From: Thermothelomyces thermophilus ATCC 42464
Lineage: Eukaryota; Ascomycota; Sordariomycetes; Sordariales; Chaetomiaceae
Length of the DNA: 64,000 nt
Reading direction: 5' to 3'
Assembly (NCBI RefSeq): GCF_000226095.1
Contig: NC_016472.1
Coordinates: forward strand, 8,618,001 to 8,682,000
The notes below the pieces were generated by a model that was given only the letters and a program-made list of their open reading frames with translations, was not told the origin of the DNA and ran no database searches. Below are positions 1-10,551 of this stretch, in pieces; the first letter of the stretch is position 1, and each line of letters begins with the position of its first letter. The translations under genes were made by a program, and so were the position numbers.

Positions 1-480
1 AAGATGAGCGACGGCCTGTTCCTCTCTGTCGGCAACCAGGTTGCCAAGGAGTTCCCGGACATCGAGTTCGACGCTGAGCTGCTCGACAACACCTGCCTGA
101 AGATGACGACCGACCCTGTGCCGTACAACGACAAGGTCCTGGTTATGCCCAACCTCTACGGCGACATTCTGTCCGACATGTGCGCCGGCTTGATTGGTGG
201 TCTGGGTCTGACGCCCTCTGGCAACATTGGTGACGAGTGCTCCATCTTCGAGGCCGTCCACGGCTCCGCCCCTGATATCGCTGGCAAGGGTCTCGCCAAC
301 CCCACCGCCCTCCTCCTCAGCTCTTTGATGATGTTGAGGCACATGGGCCTGAACGAGTATGCGGACCGGATTGAGAAGGCGACGTTTGATACTCTGGCTG
401 AGGGCAAGGTTCTGACCGGCGACTTGGGCGGAAAGGCCAAGACGCACGAGTATGCGGCGGCCATCATCGAGAAGCTATGA
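1..480 (+). CDS. IDH2: NAD-dependent isocitrate dehydrogenase, catalytic subunit, 3' end (partial)
   Basis: C-terminal 159 residues of the mitochondrial NAD+-isocitrate dehydrogenase catalytic subunit (yeast Idh2, human IDH3A type), which turns isocitrate into 2-oxoglutarate in the TCA cycle. The frame is open from base 1, so the start lies outside the window; the first visible ATG is an internal Met. Family motifs are plain: the metal and substrate segment [19 protein letters not shown], the nucleotide-site block [20 protein letters not shown], then [29 protein letters not shown] and a VMPNLYGD context resemble the catalytic subunit rather than the regulatory one, which has a more divergent NPTAMILSS block. 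No intron is seen in the visible part. The assignment to the family is firm; catalytic versus regulatory subunit is likely but rests on remembered comparison. Confidence 0.93.
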   Translation, partial: KMSDGLFLSVGNQVAKEFPDIEFDAELLDNTCLKMTTDPVPYNDKVLVMPNLYGDILSDMCAGLIGGLGLTPSGNIGDECSIFEAVHGSAPDIAGKGLANPTALLLSSLMMLRHMGLNEYADRIEKATFDTLAEGKVLTGDLGGKAKTHEYAAAIIEKL

Positions 481-3400
481 TATCCCTCTATAGACTGTAC
501 TAGTACTGCGGCCAATGTTTGATTAGCATCTTGGCTGGTTGTTAACGATGACGATTGTAATGACCTCTTCAAATTCCATTGTGGGCATGCCCGATCGCGA
601 AGGAACCGTACCTTAGACCCACTCGACTGAAGAAGAGTTCCAAAAGGGTGCCAGCCGGCAAACGGAAGAATCCAAACAAGAGGAGGGTTATGGGCGTCAG
701 TTCGGGCTAACAAATGCGACTGCTGCGCATCCTCGAGCTGGACACCTTGCTGAGAAGGCAGGCCAAGCAGGTGGGCTATCATATTGTACAGATTGCTCGC
801 GCGAGGTACAGTCAATTGAATGTGAGGGCGGGATGCTTAAATGAAATATAAAAAGGAGAAGAAAAATGAAAGGAGAGAGGAGTGGTAGGTAAGAACTAAA
901 CAGAGGAAAGATGGAAGATAAACCATGGAAGCCTCCAATTATTGTTTCATGAGACAATTCATGGTTCCTTACTTGTACTAGGCATATCAGGTTAGATTGC
1001 ACATTGCATGCACGCGGGACCTGCACTTTTAGTTGAGCATCCCCAGAGATGCACTTCTGCAGTAAGATCCCGAAGTCGATGTTCCGTCCCTGTCAAAACA
1101 AGTCGGGCCGAGCACATAAGGATAAGGCACGGTCCGTTCGGCCATTTAACTCCGAAAGCCCCAGGCAGCGAAAAGTGTAGGATCGCTGGGCGGCGCCTGT
1201 AGTGTGAATTTGCAGGATGAGCGGGGATCGAGAAGCAACTCCTCCGAGAGCCAAGTTTCCCCGTCCCCCCAGGATCTCTTGGCTGACACCGCCATCCAGT
1301 GTTCAAAGCGCACATCGCTACTATCGTCGCCTCGCTTTGATGTCGGAATGCCGACGTGGAGAGGAGCATAATCCGGCGTCCGCTCTCAATACTTGCCAGC
1401 ATAAAGGACCGAACCTGAAGTCTCACCTTCATGATGGATGGCAACCTTGGTTGTACCGCATGAGGTATGTAATCCCAACCTGATCCCCCGCGCAAGCCCA
1501 AGGGAAGCCTGGTCCACTGAGTTCACTGGGAACTGGTTTGGAAACCGGACAGAAACCGCGCATGGTTGGAATGCATCGGACCCGTCTCGGCTGCTGCGGA
1601 ATACCTCCCCGTGTGCCGTCAGTCCCCCGCGAGGATTCTCCAGAGGCCAGTTACTTACCGTCCTCGCGTAAATGCTCGACGCCAGATCAAGAAGGCACAA
1701 GCGGGGAGGAACGGTGAAGAATTGCGGGGAGACTGAACGGAGTCGCACACGGTGAACGTGAAATTAAAATAAAGATGAATCGCGGAAGGTAGGATACACG
1801 TGTTCTCCATTCCCGCTTCACACGGGATGTTCCTGAATACGTGCAGCTCAGGGTGGCTCTCCCGCGGGGGAGTACTCGGAGGTCACGTCTTACGAGCAGT
1901 GCTGGGCTTCGTGCCGTCGGCCAGCGAGTGGAGCAGGGGGTCGGATATAATAGGTTGAGGAGCGAATCGAGGCTTGCCATTGACCACAAGTCAACATTGA
2001 TGTTCAACATCTGCCAAGATCTGTATGTCTCTGCCGCGTCAGCATCCTCATATATAACGGCGGTGCGAACAAGCCTGGAGCTCGGGATCTGTGGGCGTTT
2101 CCGTTCCACCCGAGCTAGATATTGGAGAACTAAGATGGTGTCAACAAATATGAGATGTACTGTAATCCGTACAATCGACAGGTGCCGTCCAGGCGACGCC
2201 GCTGAAGAAAATCTGGGCCACACCGCTACTCGCACGGTCGTACAATGTGTACCTGCCATGTATGTATGTATGTACATACTAGTCCGTACGTACGTGCAGT
2301 ACTGTATGTACGGAATGCTTAACAAAAATCAGGTAACGTTAGTTGGTTGCTTAGAAGAGCGGTTGACTACCAGCCACTTACCAAACCGAGAAGGAAGCAG
2401 CCATGCGATTGGCTAAAATCGCAACCCTGGGGTTAGTTGGAGCAAGGGAGCCGCGAAAGACAAAAAGTTTCTGGGGTTCCACATCGAGTTACCCACCTTT
2501 CCATCCATTGTATCCATTAGTTAGCGAGTATGCATAATTGGGAAATTCATCACGCACACAACCCAAGCAACGACCACGTTGCACAGCAGACGATGCCGGC
2601 GAGACCGCATCACAAAACGCCCTTCCCACGCCACAAAGAGAAAAGAGAAAATCACTCATGGCTTTTGCCCAGCTCGTTGCTGCGTACTTGTACGAAGTAA
2701 TCCGTACACTAGATGCCATAGCCTTGTCGATCCTGCACAAGCGAGATGCATCGGCGGGGCGTTGAGCGCGGGGAATGTTGTCCGTTTTGTCCACCGAAGC
2801 CAAGCCCGATAGCGAATTGGACGGCTACACTACGCCCGCGCTCCCCGTGTAGCCGCTCCCCAAGCACGAGGACAGCTTCGCGGCGCGCGAATGGAGCAGC
2901 GTGGTCGCGGTGGCGTCCTCCAACGGGCTCGCTCTCTCGCCTTGTAGTGTAGTGTAGGCGTGGGAGGTTTCTAGAAGCACTCGTCATCTCCCGCAATCCG
3001 GGAGTTAGCATGGAAACCCCGGGCATGGTTGGTTGTGGCTTGCCCGCTGTTTCCGCCCTACGCTAACTGCAAGTGCATGCCCTCCCTCGCTCTGGAGGTT
3101 GTCACTGGAACGTGGAACTAAAAACCCCAAACTGACTTGCCCTGCAAGTGCACTGGGGATGTCTTTGGACCCTTGGGCAGGCGTGGCCTTCTCGTGGCTT
3201 CTCTCTCACGCGCGTGGCTCCGAGGCGTGTCTCGCCCGAGAAGCAAGCTGATGGGGAGAATTGGTCTCAGGCGAGCAGTTTTGGCTTCTGGGACCCGCTC
3301 GATCCAGGTACACTACCCGAAACGCAGAGTGCCGGGGAAACGCGGGCTATCGAGTGTGGCCCATACCAACGTCTGTTCAAGGCCGCCTCTTGTTGCACGC

Positions 3401-3906
3401 TCCCCAACACCCATTGGTTAGAGTTTCAGGTGGGCAGAGTTGCAACGTCAAGGGTGCCAGGGTTCGCGAGAGGGCGCGGGCGGCGTGCTCACAAATGGCT
3501 CACGGCCGATTATCTCACTAGTAGGATAGGACGGCGCTTTCCAGACGCACGAGGCCCATCGCTCCCTGCGGCCGGCCCACACCTGCCGTGCCCATTCAGA
3601 AGAGTGGGCCCCATCTCCTGCGCTGTGTTCCGGAGTGACACCGGCGTTGGAAATTGCCCTGAAGGCGGTCGATCCGGATTACCATCGTCGTGCTGTGGTC
3701 CCCACGGCTGGGGGTCACATTGTGTATATAACCTCCCCCAGTTCTCTTTCCCCCAGCCCCCATCTCGAACCTCCTCCGACCGCTCCTTCTCTACGCGTCC
3801 CTTCCTTCAGTCTCGCGTCGCCTTCCACAGTGACGAACGATCTCCTTCACTGCTTACGAGCCGTCCCTGAGATCTCGAACCACACATCAGCACACAACTT
3901 GTCAAA
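481..3906. other. Long intergenic region, no gene recognised
   Basis: About 3.4 kb with only short, overlapping open frames and no recognisable domain. It holds a TATG microsatellite (about 2257-2276), two copies of the 10-mer GTAATCCGTA (2162-2171 and 2697-2706) and, at its right end, the TATA box and pyrimidine-rich leader of the next gene. Confidence 0.6.
3725..3731 (+). promoter_or_regulatory. Probable TATA box of the small gene at 3907
   Basis: TATATAA sits about 180 bp before the ATG at 3907. It is followed by a strongly CT-rich stretch (about 3733-3880), the usual arrangement of an actively transcribed filamentous-fungus promoter and 5' leader. The call is from sequence only. Confidence 0.5.
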
Positions 3907-4184
3907 ATGCCTGCCAGCCACTCCGAACAACTCAGGGCCGTCATTGAGAACAAAGGCCTCAAGTTCCACCTCAAGGCCGGGAACGCCAAGTGGGAGTGCA
4001 CTATCTACGACCGCAACACACAGTAAGACTACCCACTTCCTTCTCTCTCGTAATGCCCTATCCCTATCAGGAGACTAAATCAACTCGCAGTGAGAAGCGC
4101 AAGGCAGAGCGCACCAATTCCTCCTCGTCCGTCTCGACGACCGGGCCAAGCTCGTCGCCCAGCTCGAGCACCAAGTCGCACTAA
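3907..4184 (+). CDS. Small two-exon protein of unknown function (69 aa)
   Basis: I do not recognise this gene. Exon 1 is 3907-4022 and exon 2 is 4091-4184. The 68-bp intron begins GTAAGA and ends CTCGCAG, and the joined frame runs to a TAA with no stop. The ATG has A at -3 (CAAAATG) and follows a TATA box and a CT-rich leader, which support real transcription. The product starts MPASHSEQLRAVIENKGLKF, has a compact charged and aromatic first half with WECTIYDRN, a short basic stretch (EKRKAER) and a Ser/Thr/Pro-rich tail ending TKSH. No signal peptide or membrane segment is seen. Its size fits a small cytosolic or nuclear protein. It could instead be a chance spliced frame, but promoter, start context and intron agree. 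Confidence 0.6.
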
Positions 4185-6525
4185 ACCGTCATCACACCTT
4201 ACAAAATTCGTTGAATCGTTGAAGAGAGGCTATCACTCCGTTGAGTTGACCTCTTCGCAGTGAGGGCAGAACGACACACAAGCCAACGGGTTCTTGTTTG
4301 CCCTCATTATTTTTCTTGGCTCTGTTCTTTGCGCATAATACCCAACCGGTACGGAGTATGGCACACATTATTTTTGAACCCTGAGAACAAGGGGGGAATG
4401 GAGTTTGGGATTGCGGATGAGACGGATCGGGCGGCTGAGGGATTGGTGGGGGAGAGCTCGGTGACGGGATCCGGGTAATCAGATGCACCCCACCGGACTG
4501 TGGACCCTGACGAGAGGGATTCCCCCCCGCAAAGCGCTCTGACTTTCGCGAGACCCCGAATCCGAGCCGCTATGGCGCTCTCTCTCCACGTCCGCACGAC
4601 CGCCTGGCCTCGTTTCTCCCTTTTCCAACCTGACCTTTCCGGCGTTTTCAGGGCGGTTGGGCAAAACTTGGGGGATCTCGGGAGTTGTCATCAAACATCA
4701 GTCATGTTTTTATGGGCGTTACGACGGGGCTTGTTTCATCGAGACTGGAAGGGACGATGTCATCCATTGGCAGCTAAAATAGAATGTTTCGTTTAATCCT
4801 CGCTCCGGGGGGTCACAGAGCCTTGCAAACGACAGACATGCAAGGTGGAAACGCCCAGAAAGCTTGTTTTTTTTTTCGTCGTTGGGATGGTGTGGTGGGT
4901 AGACAAAGTAGTGGCAAGCTGAGATGCGGCGCGCAGCGTGTGGCAACGTACACATACATAGTCCGTACATGGCGCGTCTCCAATTCGGACACCTGCAGCT
5001 CCGCGGACCGTCGGAGGATGGGGATGTTCGATCACAAAGGAGTGTACTGCGTACTGCATAAAGCGCTCTTCGGCGTCCGGCCTTGCTTGGTGGCTGGCTG
5101 ACTGGCTCGAGAGCGAGTGGCGACGAGAGGAGGGAGGGAGGGGGGAAGGAGAGGTCGGGTTGGTGGTGTCCGTTGCCCTCGTGGCAGCGGAAGACGCGGC
5201 ACTCGCAAGCTCCCCCTCTCCTTTATCAGACACCCCACGTATCCGGCGATGTGGACACCCAACTGTTGTGGAGTGGGGCTCGCGTCCGGTTTGGGAGAGT
5301 TGAGGCTAGCACGCGAGTTCGTCTCTTCGGACCGGCTTTTTCGGCCTCGCTTCGATGCCGTGGCCCCGTTCTCTCATGACAGAGCGGGTCACGTAAGGAG
5401 ATCAGGGGCTTTTCGTTAATAAGGATGAACCCTCGCGCTGGTGGTCGGCAGGTCGAACATCCGACGGCCGAGGCTGTAACGGGAGTTTTGATATCGCAGA
5501 TAGCTGCATACTAGTTATCGTCACCTTGCTCAAGCTGGAAAATGGGCCCGGACTATCAATGTTCTAGCCTTGTGTCCTTGTGTTCGAGGTGCTGTACACG
5601 CAGGCAAGTCGTCTTCTACATACTCAACATTTTGTTGTCGGATCACGGACCACATGTGGCGGTGCGAGGGTGGATAAGGAGCCAGCCACATGAGGCGTCC
5701 AGTCTCAGTACCCAACGCTACACAGTAGTTATGTGTGGAGTGCGACTTGGTGCCCTGTTGGTTGAGCATGGAGTTCACGAGTCGGAGAAGTATCAAGGTT
5801 GGATCTTTGGACAAAGGACTCGGATTAAAAAAAAACAATTGGTAGGAACGAGCGCACAATTCCAACGCCTCTTCTCAAAGGTTGATCAATTCGTTGCCGA
5901 GTCATGGCGGCCTCGACGATCATAAACAACCCGACCGTGCTCCCCTAACCCTGGAAAAGCCTTCTTCCAACGTGCCACAAGAATCCTCGAGAACAAAAGT
6001 AGGGGGTTTGTTCATCCTAGAAGCCTAGGTGATGAATCGAGTGGATGGCAGTTCCACAAGCCTAGCGTAGGGCTGGAGCTGAGTGCCACAGCAGTATGCG
6101 GTTTTAGCTCCAAAAGTGGTCTCCACCGGGTCGTCATAGAGTTGTTCGTCTGTCCCATTGCTGGGCATCACCACTGCCTGAATTACGCGTATAACAATTT
6201 AAGACCCTGTCGCCCTTGCTTCATTCGTGCGCCTTCAGCAAAAAGGAAAAAGCCCCGGATTGACCATGTGCCAATGCTAAGTTCTATTATATAAAGTAGC
6301 CAAGAATGGAGGGGCTATCAGCCAGCGTTCCGCCTTGCCCGCCGCCTGGCTCTTGAGCTACGTAAGCTCCCAGTCCGGGGTGGTGCCTTCTTGAACAACG
6401 CTTAAAGAAGGAACCGGTCATCCCCCTCTTCCAGCACATTTTCCCCTGCACACTTCCCCGCCCATTTACCTATCCTTGGGCTGTCAATCCAGCAGCAAGG
6501 TCAGACGCCCAAGGGGCTCTTAACA
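4185..6525. other. Intergenic region, no gene recognised
   Basis: No frame here shows a recognisable domain. Several long-looking frames begin only with non-ATG codons. A TACGGAGTA word lies at 4350-4358. A TATATAAAG-like box near 6288-6297 and a C-rich stretch before 6526 may belong to the promoter of the gene at 6872. Confidence 0.5.
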
Positions 6526-6817
6526 ATGCCAGTCCCCGTTGCGGCCAAAGGTGAGTACGGAACAAATTGGAGGAGATCGGCCTGTTATTCCCATGTACAC
6601 TCCTTGTCTTGCCCCTGCCCCGCATGAGGTTGCGAGTGTCGATGCCCAGCGTGCTGAAGTGGCGAGGCCCCGTGGACGACCACGCAATCACTCCCTAAGC
6701 TTTCCTGTTTGCCCCAACAATGTTGGGCGCACGGGTTCGTGCTTAGTTTCAATTCGCTGTGCCTTCGTCAAAACAGGTCGGCGGCGCTCTCGACATTATC
6801 CCGAGCCAACCGACTGA
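6526..6817 (+). other. Candidate spliced 5' leader with an upstream ORF
   Basis: An ATG at 6526 opens MPVPVAAK and runs into a near-perfect donor (GTGAGTAC at 6551). A possible acceptor is AAAACAG ending at 6776. If this 226-bp intron is removed, the short frame continues for 13 more codons to a TGA at 6815-6817, giving a 21-codon upstream ORF that stops 54 bases before the ATG at 6872. This would be a leader intron plus uORF of the downstream gene. It could also be the first exon of an unrecognised gene. Confidence 0.35.
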
Positions 6818-6871
6818 CAACAACCTCGACCCCTCTCCCCCTTCTCTTTATCACTTGCACACTCGCGACGC

Positions 6872-8056
6872 ATGCCGAGGATGCCTCCTGCTAACCGTGC
6901 GACTCTCGCATCAGTCGGCGTTGTCGCCGCTTCGGTAGCCGTCGCGGCCGCCATTGCCATCTACGAGATACCAGAAGTCCGCCGCGCCGCCGAAGACCTC
7001 CGCCGCCGCATCGCCATCGCCCTTCATTCGCTTGGCGAAAACCTCGATCCCAGCAGCCGACAGCCCAGCTTTAACCGCCCAGAAGACGCCGAGGGCTTCT
7101 ATCAATCCCACGATGTCGACGCCGACGAGGAGACGAGGAGGCGGCAACGGGAAGAGCTAATGTACTGGAACATGCGTCGGGAGGAGCAGCGGCAGCGAGA
7201 ACGCCAAGCAAGTGAACAGCGGTCACGCGGCTCGACCTTTGACGATTTCCTCCGGCCCGATCGGGCGGGCGACAGCGGAACACTGGTCTACAACACCGGC
7301 GCCAATGCCTGGGATGCAGAGCCCTCCAACGCCCTCCGCCGCCGAGGCAATGCCGAGGGCGTTCGCGGTCTCAACGCCGCGATGCTCTCCAGCCCCTTCA
7401 GCGACGAACACGGAATCGAGCTGCAGCACCGCACCGAATTTTCGCCGCCGGCGCGCCCCGAAGCCATGTCGGACATTTACAGCGCCACGCCGAGGGTGCA
7501 GTCTCCCGTCGTAGCCCCTGCCCCTCCAGTGCCCGTTCAGCCTCAGCCTCAACCCGCTCCGGCTCCCAACGATGTCCTCTTCGACTTTGGAACCCACGAC
7601 GCCCCCAGCGAGTATGCCACGGCCGCGAGCGAGGCCCAGTCCGAGCGAGCCGCCACCCCGACCGCCACCACCTCGCGGAGCATGACCCTCGAGCGCGAGC
7701 TGGCCGAGGACGAGTACATGACGGCCGGGCAAGACGACCGCGCCGCCGCCGACGCGTACGCGTCCATCCAGGCGTGGGCGCGCAACTCGGCCAACACGGG
7801 CTTCTACTCGCCCCTGCCGTCCACCCCGACGGCGCCATTCTCGGAGCCCGAGGTCATCAGCGACGGACAGCTCACTCCGACCGATTCGGAGTCGGTGGCC
7901 GGCTCGGGCGTCAACGTCGGCCACGATGCCGTCTCGGTCACCGAGGGCCGTGATCTCGATGTCATGAGCGAGTCGGACGAGGGCATACCCACCCCGGGTA
8001 GCTGGTCCGAGGTTGGGAGCGTGATCAGCGAGGGTGAGAGTGCTGCCAGGGCATAG
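6872..8056 (+). CDS. Hypothetical protein with one N-terminal membrane segment (394 aa)
   Basis: Intronless frame from ATG 6872 (a second ATG at 6881 is also possible) to TAG. No family is recognised. Residues about 9-31 form a hydrophobic Ala/Val-rich segment (ATLASVGVVAASVAVAAAIAI) ending in YEIPE, a likely single membrane anchor. An amphipathic RRRIAIALHSLGENL stretch follows. Residues about 85-120 are very rich in Arg, Glu and Gln (EETRRRQREELMYW) and may be helical. The rest is low-complexity Pro/Ala/Ser/Glu sequence with a PQPQPAPAP stretch and an acidic Ser-rich tail. Codon use is GC-rich like its neighbours. It looks like a fungal tail-disordered membrane-anchored protein; organelle and role are unknown. 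Confidence 0.75.
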   Translation: MPRMPPANRATLASVGVVAASVAVAAAIAIYEIPEVRRAAEDLRRRIAIALHSLGENLDPSSRQPSFNRPEDAEGFYQSHDVDADEETRRRQREELMYWNMRREEQRQRERQASEQRSRGSTFDDFLRPDRAGDSGTLVYNTGANAWDAEPSNALRRRGNAEGVRGLNAAMLSSPFSDEHGIELQHRTEFSPPARPEAMSDIYSATPRVQSPVVAPAPPVPVQPQPQPAPAPNDVLFDFGTHDAPSEYATAASEAQSERAATPTATTSRSMTLERELAEDEYMTAGQDDRAAADAYASIQAWARNSANTGFYSPLPSTPTAPFSEPEVISDGQLTPTDSESVAGSGVNVGHDAVSVTEGRDLDVMSESDEGIPTPGSWSEVGSVISEGESAARA

Positions 8057-8466
8057 GATTCCTTCCCTTTTTTTTCACTCCTCTTCTTCTTCTTCTCTTT
8101 CTTATATTTGGTGATTTTCTGGGCTTGTGGGGGGATATATATATATATAGGCCCGGCCGTTTCCACCGGCTTCCTTGGCGTTTGTGCGACACGGCGTTAA
8201 CGGATGGATGAGATGGGTTCCGGGTACCGAGGCGCATGGGAATGCATCTTTGGTTTGGCAGGACGCGATGGCCATGAATCACTCGCTGCTCGCTATTGCC
8301 GCGATCAGGGGCGCTTCAAACGTCGTCCTGGGGTTTTCACACGAATATCGAATATTTTTTGGATATGTATCTAAGCTCCCCAAGGCAAAGGTAAACGCCG
8401 TCCCATATGGGCTCGATCAACTCTATCATTCCCCGCTCTCTCTCGTCTAGTTGTCGGTTCGTACGG
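8057..8466. other. Intergenic 3' region between convergent genes
   Basis: About 410 bp between the stop of the hypothetical gene and the stop of the metallopeptidase on the other strand. It contains a pyrimidine run (about 8067-8106) and a short TA repeat (about 8137-8148). This is 3' UTR-like sequence with no gene. Confidence 0.6.
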
Positions 8467-9700
8467 TCACTCGCCGTCCTCGTCACCGCCTTCTTCGCTC
8501 TTGACATAGTCACCATAGAGCTCCTCCACAGACTGCCCGAAGAGCTCCGGCCAAAAGGTCTCACCCGCGTACTTTCTGTGGCGAAGCTTGTCGTTGAGCC
8601 GGCGGATGGTGCCCTCGCCGAAGCGCTCCTCGAGGTACTGCAGGAAGTAGGCCGTGTGCTGGTAACCTCTGTCCCAATCTATACAAACACAGATAACAGA
8701 AGAAAGAGGTTAGCTGCTGATGCCGGACATGATGTGCATGCAAATGTTTTTCTCCGATGAGGAGAACCGAGGAGGAAGTAAAAAATAAAAATAAAAAAAA
8801 TATGAATATATGGTTGAAATCGGGAGATAAGGAGACAGTAAAGGGGGTCGGCTGGCCAATAACAGCAGCAGCAGCATACCTCCGGTCGTCTCCTTCTTCC
8901 AGTGCGGCGGGCCGAGATCGCAGTTCAGCCTCACCCAGTCGGCCACGCCCTCGATCAGCCCGCCGGGACAGGTCCCCTGGGCATTCCACTGGTAGCAGTG
9001 GACCAGTTCGTGGGTGAGCACGCCCGCGATCTCGTCGGCCAGCCGAGAGGGCGGGCTGATGGAGTCGATGTACGCGAGGGAGAAGTGGATCTCCTTGTGG
9101 TCTTTGTCGAGGGCGGTCTGTGTACTTGTGGCGTGTTTTTGTGTTTTTTTGCACGACGCATGTTTAGTAAAGTTTAATACCCCCCGGCTTAAGAAAAACT
9201 TTGTCTAGGGCTGATCGAGACTTTGGTGGGCGGACAGGAAAAGGAGAATGAAGGGGAGGGAGGGGAGGACACGGTACCCCTGTTGTATATGCCACTCCGC
9301 CCATGTCACGCAGGATGAGGGTCACAGATCGGGTTGGCGGGACCGTGGTGTTTGGGTGGTCGGAGGGAGATCTATAGAGTAGCCTCAGGACGTTGTTGAC
9401 GGCCGTGGATAGCACAGTGGCCGAGTTCACCGCGCCGAGGAACTTGGCGGCCCCGGGGTGGTTGAGATCCTGGATCTTTAGGCGGAGTTTGGCCTGTGGA
9501 AATGGCTGCCTGTCGGAGGTCGCCGGTTCGGTTGCGGGGTCCGGATCCAGTCCGGTGGTGTCCCCTTTCCGATCCGGCAGTGATACCGGGGACGGCGTCC
9601 CAGCCACGGGACCGGTGTTTGTGGCTGATGTTGTGACGGCGGCGGCGGCGGCGGCGGTTGAAGAGCGAGCATGGCCGCTGTCTTGTTCCTTCAAAGTCAT
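8467..9700 (-). CDS. Basic-secretory-protein-type zinc metallopeptidase (PBSP family, 290 aa)
   Basis: Three exons: 9700-9278, 9117-8880 and 8678-8467, joined with GTACCG/CACAG and GTATGC/TATAG sites to give an in-phase 290-residue protein. It matches the 'peptidase of plants and bacteria' (basic secretory protein) family. Landmarks are a PPTRSVTLILRDMGGVAYT strand near residue 130, the DKDHKEIHFS segment, the zinc motif HELVH at 177-181 followed by CYQWNAQGTCPGGLIEGVAD, and a C-terminal block with GYQHTAYFLQYLEERFGEG. The likely third zinc ligand or active-site helper lies in GLIEGVADW. The N-terminus is low complexity with an Ala run and has no clear signal peptide, so a cytosolic location is possible despite the family name. 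The start at 9700 is the first true ATG in frame. Substrate is unknown. Confidence 0.85.
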
Positions 9701-10551
9701 GGTGCCGGATCCAAACCCGAACCGAACCAAGAGATGCGATCCAAATGAGCAAGTTAAATTTAGTTAGCGGTTTTCCGAAAAAAAATGCAGAGTAGACAAT
9801 GACCTCTCGGAGAGTTCGAGTCGATCTGAAGCTTCGAGGGACGATTCAATTGCCAGGCAAAGACGTGACACGGGAGCGTATGTTGGCCGTGTTGTGATTG
9901 TGCGCAACTACGACAGCAAAGCCTAATGCTTGACCTCAAAACTGACCACAAATTTCTCCATGAACGCCTGTTGGAGGGGCCCCAATTCCCCCGTCGGTCT
10001 CACTCTCATCGCATCGCGGGGCAACACGACGGGAGTTGCGGGGTTGTGTTGGTTGCGCCAAGGCCGACAGAAAGCAAGGTGCCTTGTTGACAAGGTAATG
10101 GCGGCTCCACTTTTCTACTCAAACCTGGCAAGCGATCTACCATTCGAGTCTCTTGCTTGCAAGGATTCTGCGAGCCGTCCCGCAATTGATAATCATGGGC
10201 ACACAGTCTTCAGACCAACTTCTGGCCGAGCCAATTTGCGGCCACGAACATCGCCATCATCGCAAATTTACTCTCTGGCGCCCATAGTGTGTACATACGT
10301 CGCTATATGCCCTGCGCAGTCGCGCATTCTTTCTTATCTATTGTGAGTAGTGCTGGGCCTTGCCAGGTGATTGTGCCTCGGCGACTGAAATGCTCGTGAC
10401 ATTGTCGCAACCCGCGTTTTTGTTTTGTTTCTGCCCTTTTTTGGCGCTGCTGGCCTGACAGACCTCACTGACCTACCCTCTTTTCCACCCCTCGCACAGC
10501 AACCGCCATTTTGACGCCAACAAAAGTGCGCATCCTCTACCCGAGGAGAGA
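9701..10551. promoter_or_regulatory. Divergent intergenic promoter region between metallopeptidase and STU1
   Basis: About 850 bp between two divergent ATGs. No ORF with domain support lies here. A CT-rich stretch (about 10430-10500) precedes the STU1 start and probably forms its 5' leader. Confidence 0.5.

Noticed and set aside
4793-5233. Minus-strand frame starting SDKGEGELAS, 146 codons
   Set aside because: It begins with GTG rather than ATG, is low complexity, and has no promoter or homology signal.
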